DNA from: Anaerolineae bacterium
GTDB taxonomy: Bacteria; Chloroflexota; Anaerolineae; Aggregatilineales; Phototrophicaceae
Reading direction: 5' to 3'
Assembly (NCBI GenBank): GCA_028284565.1
Contig: JANQRM010000202.1
Span: 1 to 13,693, forward strand
Length of the DNA stretch: 13,693 nucleotides
The notes under the pieces are model-generated. The model was not told the DNA's origin. It did not search any database and saw nothing but the letters and a program-made list of their open reading frames with translations. Position numbers and translations under genes: made by a program. This document shows positions 1-7,225 of this stretch, in pieces; the first letter of the stretch is position 1; the number at the start of each line of letters is the position of its first letter.

Positions 1-2
1 GT

Positions 3-539
3 GGCCAACCACAATGGAAATTTCCCGATACTGAAGGTCTTCTCAATCATAAGAAGTTTCAGGAGGGGCTTAAAATATTTATCGACGAAAAGAACAGCGA
101 ATTCAAAAAAATGGCGAAGACACTCCCTGCAGACCAACGCAAAGCCTTTGAAAGTGCCATTATTGAAAAGTTGGAGAAGAATCCCGTTTCCATCATGCGT
201 GATGTGATTAATTGGGTGCCGGATACGGGTGGCGGTATCTTTGGTCATAATCAAGATGATAATGCGGTCGAATATTATAAACAGGCAAAAAAAGCGGGCG
301 GACTCGGTTCACTAACGCTTGAACAACGACGCAAATTAATCATTGCCCTGTTTGAAGGCGCAACAATTGGTGAAGATGAGACGATTGCATGGAATATTCT
401 CACAATCACAACAGATGATGAAGCACGAGAACTCATCGCCAAAATCGGATGGAGTCGTTGTGAAGATGAATTTGGTAAAAAATTCTCAAAACGCTATCCA
501 AAATCGAAGTACGCTACATCTCCAGCACCTACGAAATAG
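3..539 (+). CDS. 3' part of a truncated gene, function uncertain (possible DUF4157/eCIS-associated tail)
   Basis: The reading frame is open from base 3 to the stop at 537-539, giving 178 residues. It has no start codon before the ATG at 111, and that ATG has no Shine-Dalgarno (only AAAAAA before it). I therefore read this as the C-terminal part of a longer protein cut by the window edge, not as a 142-residue protein. It is hydrophilic, largely helical and rich in Lys/Glu, with no signal peptide or membrane segment. A Gly-rich patch (PDTGGGIFGHNQDD) is followed by a block with LTLEQRRKLIIALFEGATIG, an acidic DEDE-like turn and a LITKIGW-like helix. From memory this block resembles the helical repeat modules ('...R..LI..LL.G...DEDE..IL..L') at the ends of DUF4157 and contractile-injection-associated proteins. 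That link is an inference only. It is convergent with proA, 11 bp away. Confidence 0.6.
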   Translation, partial: GQPQWKFPDTEGLLNHKKFQEGLKIFIDEKNSEFKKMAKTLPADQRKAFESAIIEKLEKNPVSIMRDVINWVPDTGGGIFGHNQDDNAVEYYKQAKKAGGLGSLTLEQRRKLIIALFEGATIGEDETIAWNILTITTDDEARELIAKIGWSRCEDEFGKKFSKRYPKSKYATSPAPTK

Positions 540-550
540 GCAATACGATT

Positions 551-1831
551 TTATTCTCGTGAGGTATAGTCACCTCGTACAATCCACTTGTATGTTGTCA
601 AAGCTTCCAACGCCATCGGTCCGCGCGCATGAAGTTTCTGCGTACTAATTGCTACCTCTGCACCCAAGCCAAACGCACTGCCATCCGTGAAGCGGGTACT
701 GGCATTGACATACACCGCCGCCGAATCGACTGCATTCAGGAAGGTTTCAGCATGTTTCATATTCTCGGTTAAAATTCCATCTGAATGTTGGGTGCTGTGG
801 TCGCGGATATGTTCGATGGCTTCATCCAGATTGTTCACGACTTTGAGTCCCAATATCAGTGCATACCATTCGGTGTCGAAGTCATCGTCACCCGCTGAGT
901 CGACTCGTTCGTCATGCCCGACGATAGCGTAGGATGCGGGGTCGGCTTTGAAGATCACATCATCTTTGCCGAGAAAATCCACGACTTGAGGCAAAAATTG
1001 TTCAGCAACCGATTCATGAACGAGAAGCGTATCGAGCGCATTGCAGACGGCTGGACGTTGAGTCTTGGCATTATGAATCACAGGCAAGCTGGATTCTAGG
1101 TTTGCACTTTCATCGACATAAAGGTGACAAATGCCAATCCCACCTGTGATGACTGGAATCGTACTGTTCTCTCGACAGAATTTGTGCAAGCCATTGCCAC
1201 CACGCGGGATAATCATGTCGATGTACTCATGCAATTTTAGCATCTGCGACACATACTGACGGTCTGTGCTGGCGATGTATTGAATGGTATCGGCTGGGAA
1301 ACCCACGTGTGCCAGAGCCTCTTGTAGCACGCGCACCAGCTCCAGATTGCTATTCAGCACATCTGAACCCCCACGTAGAATCACCGCATTGCCTGTTTTG
1401 AGTGCTAGGGTGGAAATATCGACGGTGACTTGTGGACGCGATTCATAAATCATTCCCAACACACCCAGCGGGGTTCGTTTGCGGGTGATATTAATGCCAT
1501 TTTCGAGTGTGCGGTCATCGAAGACTTCACCAACGGGGTCAGGCAATTGCACGACTTGTCGAACGTCCTTAATAATCCCTGTCATGCGCCGTTCAAGGTC
1601 GATACGGTCACGGATATAAATCGGGTCGATGCCATTTTCCACAGCTTGGGCTTTGTCGATTTCATTCGCAGAGAGGATGCTCGGAGTATTTGCGTCCAGC
1701 GCATCTGCGATGGCTAATAAGGCTTCATTTTTCTGCTCGGTGGTGACATTCATCAAGAATTGCGAGGTAACTTTGGCGCGTTTCCCCATGTCAATGAGAT
1801 CAATCGTTTTTGTTTGAATTGCAATCGTCAT
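551..1831 (-). CDS. proA: Glutamate-5-semialdehyde dehydrogenase (gamma-glutamyl phosphate reductase)
   Basis: This enzyme performs the second step of proline synthesis: NADPH-dependent reduction of gamma-glutamyl phosphate to glutamate-5-semialdehyde in the cytoplasm. The 426 residues match the usual family length of about 415-430. Family hallmarks are visible: the cofactor-domain segment RKRTPLGVLGMIYESRPQVT (about 118-137), the LKTGNAVILRGGSD stretch (144-157), the IIPRGG motif (207-212), and the catalytic cysteine in KTQRPAVCNALDT (Cys263). The C-terminal DGSAFGLGAEVAISTQKLHARGP block is also typical. The ATG at 1831 is preceded by GAGAG with a 7-nt spacer. The gene lies 79 bp downstream of proB on the same strand, so the two are probably co-transcribed. 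No frameshift or missing catalytic residue was seen. Confidence 0.97.
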   Translation of the reverse strand: MTIAIQTKTIDLIDMGKRAKVTSQFLMNVTTEQKNEALLAIADALDANTPSILSANEIDKAQAVENGIDPIYIRDRIDLERRMTGIIKDVRQVVQLPDPVGEVFDDRTLENGINITRKRTPLGVLGMIYESRPQVTVDISTLALKTGNAVILRGGSDVLNSNLELVRVLQEALAHVGFPADTIQYIASTDRQYVSQMLKLHEYIDMIIPRGGNGLHKFCRENSTIPVITGGIGICHLYVDESANLESSLPVIHNAKTQRPAVCNALDTLLVHESVAEQFLPQVVDFLGKDDVIFKADPASYAIVGHDERVDSAGDDDFDTEWYALILGLKVVNNLDEAIEHIRDHSTQHSDGILTENMKHAETFLNAVDSAAVYVNASTRFTDGSAFGLGAEVAISTQKLHARGPMALEALTTYKWIVRGDYTSRE

Positions 1832-1910
1832 ATATTCACTCTCACTTGTTCAAAGCTCTTCATATTGTCAAAATAGAAAACTAAAGACAAACTACTAAAA
1901 ACTAATTACT

Positions 1911-3029
1911 TTATGTCAACACAACCATATTATTGCGATGGACGACGGCATCCCCATAACTATACCCCAAAATCTCGACAATTTGAGCCGACTTTTGCCC
2001 GCAAAGTTGTCTTAAATCGTGGCTGTTGTAATTGGTTAGCCCGTGCGCGATTTCTTTGCCGACCGGATTATGTATCGACACCGTTGCACCCCGTTCAAAC
2101 TCACCCGATACAGCTTTGATGCCAACGGGTAACAGACTGGCTCCACCCGTCATCAAGACTTTTGATGCGCCCAAATCGATATCCAAACGCCCTTGAATAC
2201 GGTCTGTGAGCAACCATAGCTTACGACTTTCTTGGATATTGCCTGTCGGATGGAAGGTTGTTCCCAGTGATTCACCATCGACCAATCGCGTGAGAATATT
2301 CGGCAATCGTCCATCCGCGATAATCGTCGTGACTCCGCTTCGGGTGGCGATTTGTGCTGCTTGAATCTTCGTCACCATACCACCAGTACCAATAGTCGAG
2401 CCTGCACCACCTGCCAGTTCAAACACGGAGTCGTCGATTTGCTCGATGGAATGAATGAGTCTGGCATCTTTGTTTTTGCGCGGGTCATCCGTGAAGAGTC
2501 CCTGCTGGTCAGTGAGAATAATCAAAGTATCGGCTTCCAATGTGCTGGCAACCAATGCGGAGAGGTTATCATTGTCACCAACACGAATCTCTTCTGTGGC
2601 GACGGTATCATTCTCATTGATGATGGGGATGATGCGATGTTCGAGCAAGGTGCGGAGGGTATCACGGGCATTCAGATAGCGTCCGCGATGGCTGAGGTCG
2701 TCACGGGTGAGCAAGACTTGGGCAACCGTGACCTTGAAAATATCAAACAAGTCACTATATATCCGCATCAATCGACTTTGACCAACGGCACTCAGCATCT
2801 GCTTTGCAGGTACGGAGCGTCCCAAGTCGGGGAAGTTCAGGCGTTCACGTCCGGCGAGTTGTGCGCCAGATGACACCATCACAACTTCATGCCCCTGTTG
2901 ATAAAAGAGGGCGATTTGCTGGACGATTTCCAACATCTGCTGACGATTCAGGTTGTCTGTACCATTCGTCAAGACGCTCGTTCCAAGTTTGATGACAAGG
3001 CGTTTGGGTTGCATAGTCCGTGAAGGCAT
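1911..3029 (-). CDS. proB: Glutamate 5-kinase
   Basis: ProB phosphorylates the gamma-carboxyl of glutamate with ATP, the first and usually proline-inhibited step of proline synthesis. Its unstable product is handed to ProA. The 372 residues contain an amino-acid-kinase domain (about 8-255): a VIKLGTSVLT nucleotide loop (12-21), VVMVSSGAQLAGRERL (49-64), KQMLSAVGQSRLM (76-88), INENDTVA (137-144), RVGDNDNLSALVA (149-161) and LTDQQGLFTDDPR (172-184). A C-terminal PUA domain (about 280-355) follows, as in the long two-domain ProB form. Canonical SSGA(I/V)AAG reads SSGAQLAG here. The start is not firmly decided: ATG 3029 and ATG 3014 (Met6) are both in frame and neither has a good ribosome site. 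The conserved core begins just after Met6, so the shorter form is credible. It leads the proB-proA unit. Confidence 0.97.
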   Translation of the reverse strand: MPSRTMQPKRLVIKLGTSVLTNGTDNLNRQQMLEIVQQIALFYQQGHEVVMVSSGAQLAGRERLNFPDLGRSVPAKQMLSAVGQSRLMRIYSDLFDIFKVTVAQVLLTRDDLSHRGRYLNARDTLRTLLEHRIIPIINENDTVATEEIRVGDNDNLSALVASTLEADTLIILTDQQGLFTDDPRKNKDARLIHSIEQIDDSVFELAGGAGSTIGTGGMVTKIQAAQIATRSGVTTIIADGRLPNILTRLVDGESLGTTFHPTGNIQESRKLWLLTDRIQGRLDIDLGASKVLMTGGASLLPVGIKAVSGEFERGATVSIHNPVGKEIAHGLTNYNSHDLRQLCGQKSAQIVEILGYSYGDAVVHRNNMVVLT

Positions 3030-3061
3030 GGCTTGGGTCTGTGAGAATGTATTCTAATTCA

Positions 3062-3080
3062 CTATGCTTAGGTGGCATAG
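3062..3080. promoter_or_regulatory. Inverted repeat in the proB/esterase divergent spacer
   Basis: CTATGC and GCATAG form perfect 6-bp arms around a 7-nt spacer (TTAGGTG). They sit inside the 69-bp gap between the divergently transcribed proB and the first esterase gene. The position suits an operator serving one or both promoters. It could equally be a weak hairpin or a chance match, since arms this short occur by accident. I could not assign convincing -35/-10 boxes on either strand here. Confidence 0.3.
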
Positions 3081-3098
3081 CCAAAAAGAGGGGGCAAG

Positions 3099-3998
3099 AT
3101 GCACAAGTCAATTTTCCGAATGATGATTCTCTTCGTTTGTCTATCAATGGGGATGCTAATCATGGCACAAGATGACAAATACGCAATCGAACACGACGGA
3201 CTGACACGGGACTATACCTTGTTTGTGCCTTCATCCTATGATGAAGCTGAAGCGTTGCCATTGGTGATTGCCCTACATCCGGGGCAAACAGATGGTTCGA
3301 CCATGCAACAACTATCGGGTTTTGATAGGCAAGGCGAATCCTTTAATACGCTAATTGTCTATCCATCAGCGATGAACGGCAATTGGAATCGCCAGCTAGA
3401 TGCCAATCGTGCGGATGATTTGGGTTTTATCCAAGCAGTGATTGGAAAGGTGAGCCAAGACTATACAGTGGACACCAGTCGAATCTATGCTTTTGGCTAT
3501 TCTAACGGTGGTGGGATGGCATATCGTTTGCGTTGTGCTATGCCAGAACAACTTGCAGGCGTGGCAGTTTATGCATCACCATTGGAATTTGCTCTGGCGG
3601 AGGAGTGTCTGGATGCCAAGCCATTGCCATTTTTGTTGCTACACGGCACAGCTGACCAATTGCTTTCTTTCACGGGGAATGCTTTTGTGCGGGAGGGTCA
3701 ATTGCAAGGCTATTATTCACCAGACCAGACAGTCACCTTGATGGCTTCGTTGAACGGCTGTGGATTAAATCCATCGACGAATGATGTGAGTGTGGCAGGT
3801 ACGCGAAATCCGATGATACAGCAAGTTTTTTCGGGATGTACAGATGATGCGTCGGCGGAGTTTATCATCATGCGCGATGTCGATCATTATAACTTTGGCG
3901 GACGCTTGCCGATTACCTTGCCAGATGGAAGCAATGGCACAGTAGGGGATGCTGTCTGGGAATTTTTCCTGCGACATCCAAGTATAAGTGATGATTAA
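3099..3998 (+). CDS. Secreted PHB-depolymerase/LpqC-type esterase, copy 1
   Basis: This is a predicted secreted alpha/beta-hydrolase of 299 residues. Residues 1-23 form a signal peptide with a hydrophobic core and a MAQ-D cleavage-like end. The catalytic triad can be read as Ser135 in GYSNGGGM, Asp186 in LLHGTADQ and His263 in MRDVDHYNFGG. This is the layout of polyhydroxybutyrate depolymerase-like and feruloyl-esterase-like hydrolases (LpqC family); the true substrate is unknown. The oxyanion-hole segment reads LHPGQTDGS, where copy 2 has the ordinary LHGAGGSG. Four cysteines (146, 170, 221, 247) match four in copy 2 and may form two disulfides, which fits export. ATG 3099 follows an AGAGGGGG-like ribosome site. 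Copy 2 starts 24 bp downstream, so the two are likely one transcript. Confidence 0.85.
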   Translation: MHKSIFRMMILFVCLSMGMLIMAQDDKYAIEHDGLTRDYTLFVPSSYDEAEALPLVIALHPGQTDGSTMQQLSGFDRQGESFNTLIVYPSAMNGNWNRQLDANRADDLGFIQAVIGKVSQDYTVDTSRIYAFGYSNGGGMAYRLRCAMPEQLAGVAVYASPLEFALAEECLDAKPLPFLLLHGTADQLLSFTGNAFVREGQLQGYYSPDQTVTLMASLNGCGLNPSTNDVSVAGTRNPMIQQVFSGCTDDASAEFIIMRDVDHYNFGGRLPITLPDGSNGTVGDAVWEFFLRHPSISDD

Positions 3999-4022
3999 TC
4001 TTATTACAGAAAGCGATATACG

Positions 4023-4919
4023 ATGAAAATAGGACGTTTATTGAGTGTTCTTGTTTTGTTCATCTTCGGGCTGACAGCTGTTGCTCAAGAACAATTCACG
4101 ATGGACTATGGGGATTATGAGCGCGGGTATTTTCTCTATGTGCCAGAGTCTTATGGCGAAGCAACACCAACCTCTTTGGTGATAGCTTTGCATGGAGCCG
4201 GTGGGTCGGGCTTGGATATGGTGCTGGGGTCACGGTTCAATGAGCAAGCCGATGAGAGTGGCACGATTATGGTGTATCCAAATGGCATTCGGCAAGGTTG
4301 GGATTATCTGGACAGAAGCCAATTGCATCCAGCAGAACGGGATAGCTTTGTCGATGACTTGGGCTTTATTCCAGCCTTGATTGAGGCGATTCAAGCGGAT
4401 TACAACATTGATGCCGAGCGAATTTTTGTGGCGGGCTATTCCAATGGGGGCATGATGGCATTGCGCTTAGCCTGTGAGATGCCCGACGTGTTCGCAGGGG
4501 CGGCGATATTGTCTGCCAATTTCAGTTTCCGGTTGGTGGAACATTGCAATCAAAATCCGACAACATCGGTGGCGTTCATTTTAGGGACGCGAGATTCAGC
4601 CTTTCCGTGGCAGGGGACAGCCTATGTACGGGAGGATGGTTATTATCGGGGGCAGTTGTCGATAGCGCAGACAATTGGCTTGATGACGACGGTGAATCGC
4701 TGTGAGACTACGTCAGGTGTGACGACGGTGACGGGTGAAGGCAGTCCGATTGATGTGGTGCATGAGGGCTATAGTGAATGCAGTGATGGGCAAGCGGTTG
4801 AGTTATTTGCCTTGATTGATGCTGACCATTCGTATCCGGTGCGACCCTTGATTACCTTGCGGGATGGCAGTGTGGGGCGGGTGCAGGATGTCGTCTGGGC
4901 GTTTTTTGGCTTGGATTAA
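4023..4919 (+). CDS. Secreted PHB-depolymerase/LpqC-type esterase, copy 2
   Basis: This is the paralogue of the preceding gene, 298 residues and collinear over its whole length. It has an N-terminal signal peptide (about 1-21, ending TAVAQ-E), an oxyanion motif LVIALHGAGGSG (52-63), nucleophile Ser140 in AGYSNGGMM, Asp191 in FILGTRDSAF and His269 in LIDADHSYP. Cysteines 151, 175, 227 and 253 match those of copy 1. Both copies end with a similar P(L)ITL..GS.G..(D)VW.FF block, so the shared region runs to the C terminus. The family hydrolyses esters such as short polyhydroxyalkanoates or acylated/feruloylated polysaccharides; I cannot name the substrate. The ribosome site is weak (AGAAAG, 9 nt before ATG), which fits expression linked to copy 1. 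Confidence 0.88.
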   Translation: MKIGRLLSVLVLFIFGLTAVAQEQFTMDYGDYERGYFLYVPESYGEATPTSLVIALHGAGGSGLDMVLGSRFNEQADESGTIMVYPNGIRQGWDYLDRSQLHPAERDSFVDDLGFIPALIEAIQADYNIDAERIFVAGYSNGGMMALRLACEMPDVFAGAAILSANFSFRLVEHCNQNPTTSVAFILGTRDSAFPWQGTAYVREDGYYRGQLSIAQTIGLMTTVNRCETTSGVTTVTGEGSPIDVVHEGYSECSDGQAVELFALIDADHSYPVRPLITLRDGSVGRVQDVVWAFFGLD

Positions 4920-4921
4920 CT

Positions 4922-4961
4922 TGCCTGTTATTATGAATTTTTAGGCGACGAAAAACAGGCA
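4922..4961 (+). terminator. Possible hairpin after the esterase pair
   Basis: TGCCTGTT (4922-4929) and AACAGGCA (4954-4961) form a perfect 8-bp stem beginning three bases after the stop of copy 2. The loop of 24 nt is long and no clear T-tract follows, so this is only a weak candidate for a terminator or an mRNA 3'-end stabiliser. Confidence 0.3.
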
Positions 4962-4984
4962 GAATAGATATATTAACTAGGATG

Positions 4985-5121
4985 TATTGACATTTGAGAA
5001 GATAACCATCCTAACCCCTATAAGTCCCTCTCCCGCGAAATGGAATGGAGCGAAGTGGGAGAGGGATTTAGGGTGAGGGCAAAAAACACATGAAACCGCA
5101 CAAATTTTAGAAATGTCAACA
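4985..5121. mobile_element. MITE-like element with nested inverted repeats
   Basis: The outer arms TTGACATTT (4987-4995) and AAATGTCAA (5111-5119) are perfect 9-bp inverted repeats. Inside them lies an imperfect long palindrome (about 5010-5080) with a perfect 10-bp core, TCCCTCTCCC at 5025-5034 and GGGAGAGGGA at 5057-5066, around a 22-nt centre (GCGAAATGGAATGG...). The central motif resembles the 'CCCTAAATCCCTCTCCC...GGGAGAGGGACTTAGGGTGAGGG' repeats that recur in many bacterial genomes; that comparison is from memory. No protein is encoded, so any mobility would need a transposase supplied in trans. The element fills most of the gap between esterase copy 2 and the ADP-ribosylglycohydrolase gene and ends about 25 bp before that gene's start. 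Confidence 0.5.
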
Positions 5122-5146
5122 GAACCAAGATACGTACTCATTGCTA

Positions 5147-6067
5147 ATGAAAAACAAACATTCACAAGAACGGCTAGAACGCGCCAAAATTGCACTCGAA
5201 GGTTTGTCACTTGGCGATTCGTTGGGTGGCTTTTTTGAGTTCTCGACAGGAAACTCACACTTCATTCGCAATCGGCAAGTGCCACAAGCGGAGTGGCGAT
5301 TCACAGATGATACCAATATGGCGTTATCAATCTATTCGATTCTGCGCCAGTTTGGCGAGATTCGTCAGGATGAATTGGCACAGAGTTTTGCCGAGCATTT
5401 TGACAAACTAAGAGGCTATGGCAAAGGTGCGCGTGCGATTTTTAACCGAATGCGAAAAGGGCAAGATTGGCGAACGGTATCCCAAGCGATATTTGTCGGT
5501 GGTTCATATGACAATGGTGGAGCGATGCGGGTGGCTCCACTCGGCGCGTATTTTGCCGATGATATGGATGCCCTTGTCGAAAATGCAAGATTATCCAGCG
5601 AAATTACCCATGCTCATCCTGAAGGCATTGCTGGAACGATTGCTGTGGCGGTGGCAAGTGCCATAGCGTGGCTTGGTCGGGGTGAACCTAAACCATCAAC
5701 ACCTGAGTTCATCAACCGAATATTACCCTTTGTCCCAGAGGGCGAAGTCAAAGCGCGATGTCAGCTTGCACTTGAGTTATCGTCTAATGCGACGATGCAA
5801 GAGGCTGTCGAGTTACTTGGGAATGGAAGTCCCGTCACAGCGCAACATACTGTTCCCTTTACGCTTTGGTGTGCGGGAAGATGGCTGGATGATTTTGAAG
5901 AAGCCTTCTGGATGACAGCCAGTGGTGGCGGAGATGTCGATACGACTTGTGCGATTGTCTGTGGCATCATCGCAAACTATGTTGGACGCGAGGCATTCCC
6001 AAAAGCATGGCTGGAACTGCGAGAGGATTTGTCTGCTTGGGCATTTGAGGAAACAACAGTCATTTAA
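5147..6067 (+). CDS. ADP-ribosylglycohydrolase family protein
   Basis: This is a cytoplasmic hydrolase of 306 residues in the ADP-ribosyl-glycohydrolase fold (DraG/ARH family), which removes ADP-ribose from modified proteins, nucleic acids or small molecules using two bound Mg2+ ions. The metal ligands are visible: LGDSLG near the N terminus (22-27), TDDT (53-56), the HAHPEG segment (155-160), and GGDVDTT (261-267), which supplies the C-terminal pair of Asp ligands. The more usual form of the last motif is GGDTDT(N/I/T), so Val replaces Thr between the two Asp. An NGGAMRVAPLGAYF stretch (123-136) is typical. The start could also be TTG 5141, two codons upstream; neither has a clear ribosome site. 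The stop overlaps that of the convergent isomerase gene. No ADP-ribosyltransferase partner is visible, so the substrate is unknown. Confidence 0.9.
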   Translation: MKNKHSQERLERAKIALEGLSLGDSLGGFFEFSTGNSHFIRNRQVPQAEWRFTDDTNMALSIYSILRQFGEIRQDELAQSFAEHFDKLRGYGKGARAIFNRMRKGQDWRTVSQAIFVGGSYDNGGAMRVAPLGAYFADDMDALVENARLSSEITHAHPEGIAGTIAVAVASAIAWLGRGEPKPSTPEFINRILPFVPEGEVKARCQLALELSSNATMQEAVELLGNGSPVTAQHTVPFTLWCAGRWLDDFEEAFWMTASGGGDVDTTCAIVCGIIANYVGREAFPKAWLELREDLSAWAFEETTVI

Positions 6068-7083
6068 GTATCAGCTTGTTCATCCTCACTGCGCCAGAGC
6101 TTGTGGATTTCGGTGATTTGCCACCAAGCGGGACCAGCAGGTGCATGGAGCATCATGGGGCGGATGAAGTCGGCGGCTTTCTCTAAGCCCTCTTGTATCT
6201 CGATGTATTCACTTTCCATCTCTAGGGAGAGGATGCCATCGTAGCCGATGAGCCTCAGCGTGGCGATGACCTCGCGCCAAGTTTGTTCGCCGTGTCCCCA
6301 GCCGGGTATTGTGAAGGTCCATGAGCGGTGGGCAGGTTGGTCAATCGGTGTCGAATCAAATGTCCCGCGCAGGCGATGGTTGGAGTCGTGGAACAGGGTG
6401 TCTTTCAGATGCACATTTTGGATCAAATCACCCAGATAACGCATGGCATCGAAGGGGTCGATGTGTTGCACCCACATATGCGAAATGTCGAAATTGCAAG
6501 CGACCACATCGCCGATTTCATCGTGTAGACGACGCAACTTTTCGGGTGTGTGAATCATGTCATTCACTTGCATCTCAAAGCAGAGGGTCACGCCATAGTC
6601 GGAGGCGATTTTGCCATGTTCCTTCCAACAGGGGATGAGGCGTTCTTCCCATTGCCAGTCGAGGGCTTCGCGGTAGATGGGGAGGTCAGTGTTGACAATC
6701 CATGTGGGGAATGTACCATCTTCCTCTGCTTCGGGTATTCCGGCGACAAGTGCCATACGTGTACAGCCAATTTTCGCCATGAGTTCGCAGGCTTGACGGA
6801 ATTGTTGGGAATACTCATCAGCCAGTTTGGGATTGGGGACAAGGGGTGTGCCGTGTCCGCTGAAGGAGTAGATTTCCAAGCCATGTTCGGCATAGGTATC
6901 CAGCCAGCGTTGTCGTTCTCCATCGTCTTTCAGCAGGGTTTCCACATCGCAATACTTCTTGGCGGCAGGTCCCGTAGCGGCGAGTTCGACGGCTGTGCAA
7001 CCGAGTTTCTGGCAAAATTGTAGCCCTTCGTCAAAGTTAAATTTCATAATGAAGTGGGTGTTGATTCCCAATTTCATGGTCAA
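6064..7083 (-). CDS. Sugar phosphate isomerase/epimerase family protein (xylose isomerase-like TIM barrel)
   Basis: This is a cytoplasmic TIM-barrel protein of 339 residues in the AP endonuclease 2/xylose-isomerase-like superfamily, which contains inositol catabolism enzymes (IolE/IolI), hydroxypyruvate isomerase and sugar epimerases. The divalent-metal ligand pattern is readable: Glu170 in LCFEMQVND, Asp199 in CNFDISHMW with His202, His225 in QNVHLKDTLF, and Glu288 in LSLEMESEY. The N-terminal strand MKLGINTHF is also typical. The segment FTIPGWGHGEQTWREVIATL (256-275) before the last strand matches sugar epimerase/isomerase members. The exact substrate cannot be inferred. ATG 7083 has GAGG 8 nt upstream; Met3 is an alternative. 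It appears to be a single-gene unit whose stop overlaps the neighbouring convergent stop by 4 bp. Confidence 0.88.
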   Translation of the reverse strand: MTMKLGINTHFIMKFNFDEGLQFCQKLGCTAVELAATGPAAKKYCDVETLLKDDGERQRWLDTYAEHGLEIYSFSGHGTPLVPNPKLADEYSQQFRQACELMAKIGCTRMALVAGIPEAEEDGTFPTWIVNTDLPIYREALDWQWEERLIPCWKEHGKIASDYGVTLCFEMQVNDMIHTPEKLRRLHDEIGDVVACNFDISHMWVQHIDPFDAMRYLGDLIQNVHLKDTLFHDSNHRLRGTFDSTPIDQPAHRSWTFTIPGWGHGEQTWREVIATLRLIGYDGILSLEMESEYIEIQEGLEKAADFIRPMMLHAPAGPAWWQITEIHKLWRSEDEQADT

Positions 7084-7162
7084 ATCCTCGTTTTTCTATG
7101 GCAAAGATTATAGCGATAGGAGAAAAGTACGGACAACTTTCGCTGGATTCAGGTTCTCAAGG

Positions 7163-7192
7163 TTGGATGAAAGTTCTACAAACCGTTATAAT
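7163..7192 (+). promoter_or_regulatory. Candidate sigma70-type promoter for the helix-hairpin-helix gene
   Basis: A perfect TATAAT (7187-7192) has TTGGAT (7163-7168) 18 bp upstream as a poor -35 box. Predicted transcription would begin near 7199 and give a short leader of about 27 nt before the ribosome site AAGGGA (7215-7220) and ATG 7226. The -10 match is strong and the -35 weak. Confidence 0.5.
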
Positions 7193-7225
7193 TCGATTAT
7201 TCCGACTCATCTAAAAGGGAAGCAG

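Noticed and set aside
111..539. A complete 142-residue gene starting at ATG 111
   Set aside because: There is no ribosome site, and the same frame stays open with similar Lys/Glu-rich coding composition to base 3, so a truncated longer gene is more likely.
2352..2873. A 173-residue plus-strand frame inside proB
   Set aside because: It is antisense to a well-conserved kinase domain, has no ribosome site and shows no recognisable domain.
4977..5258. A 93-residue minus-strand frame across the repeat element
   Set aside because: It crosses the palindromic repeat and the start of the ADP-ribosylglycohydrolase gene and shows no domain or ribosome site.
6550..7023. A 157-residue plus-strand frame opposite the isomerase gene
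   Set aside because: It is a shadow of the TIM-barrel gene, whose metal-ligand motifs show the true frame.
6959..7225. Upstream extension of the helix-hairpin-helix frame by 89 codons
   Set aside because: This part overlaps the start of the isomerase gene in antisense and lies before the TATAAT box and the AAGGGA ribosome site; the transmembrane protein clearly begins at 7226.
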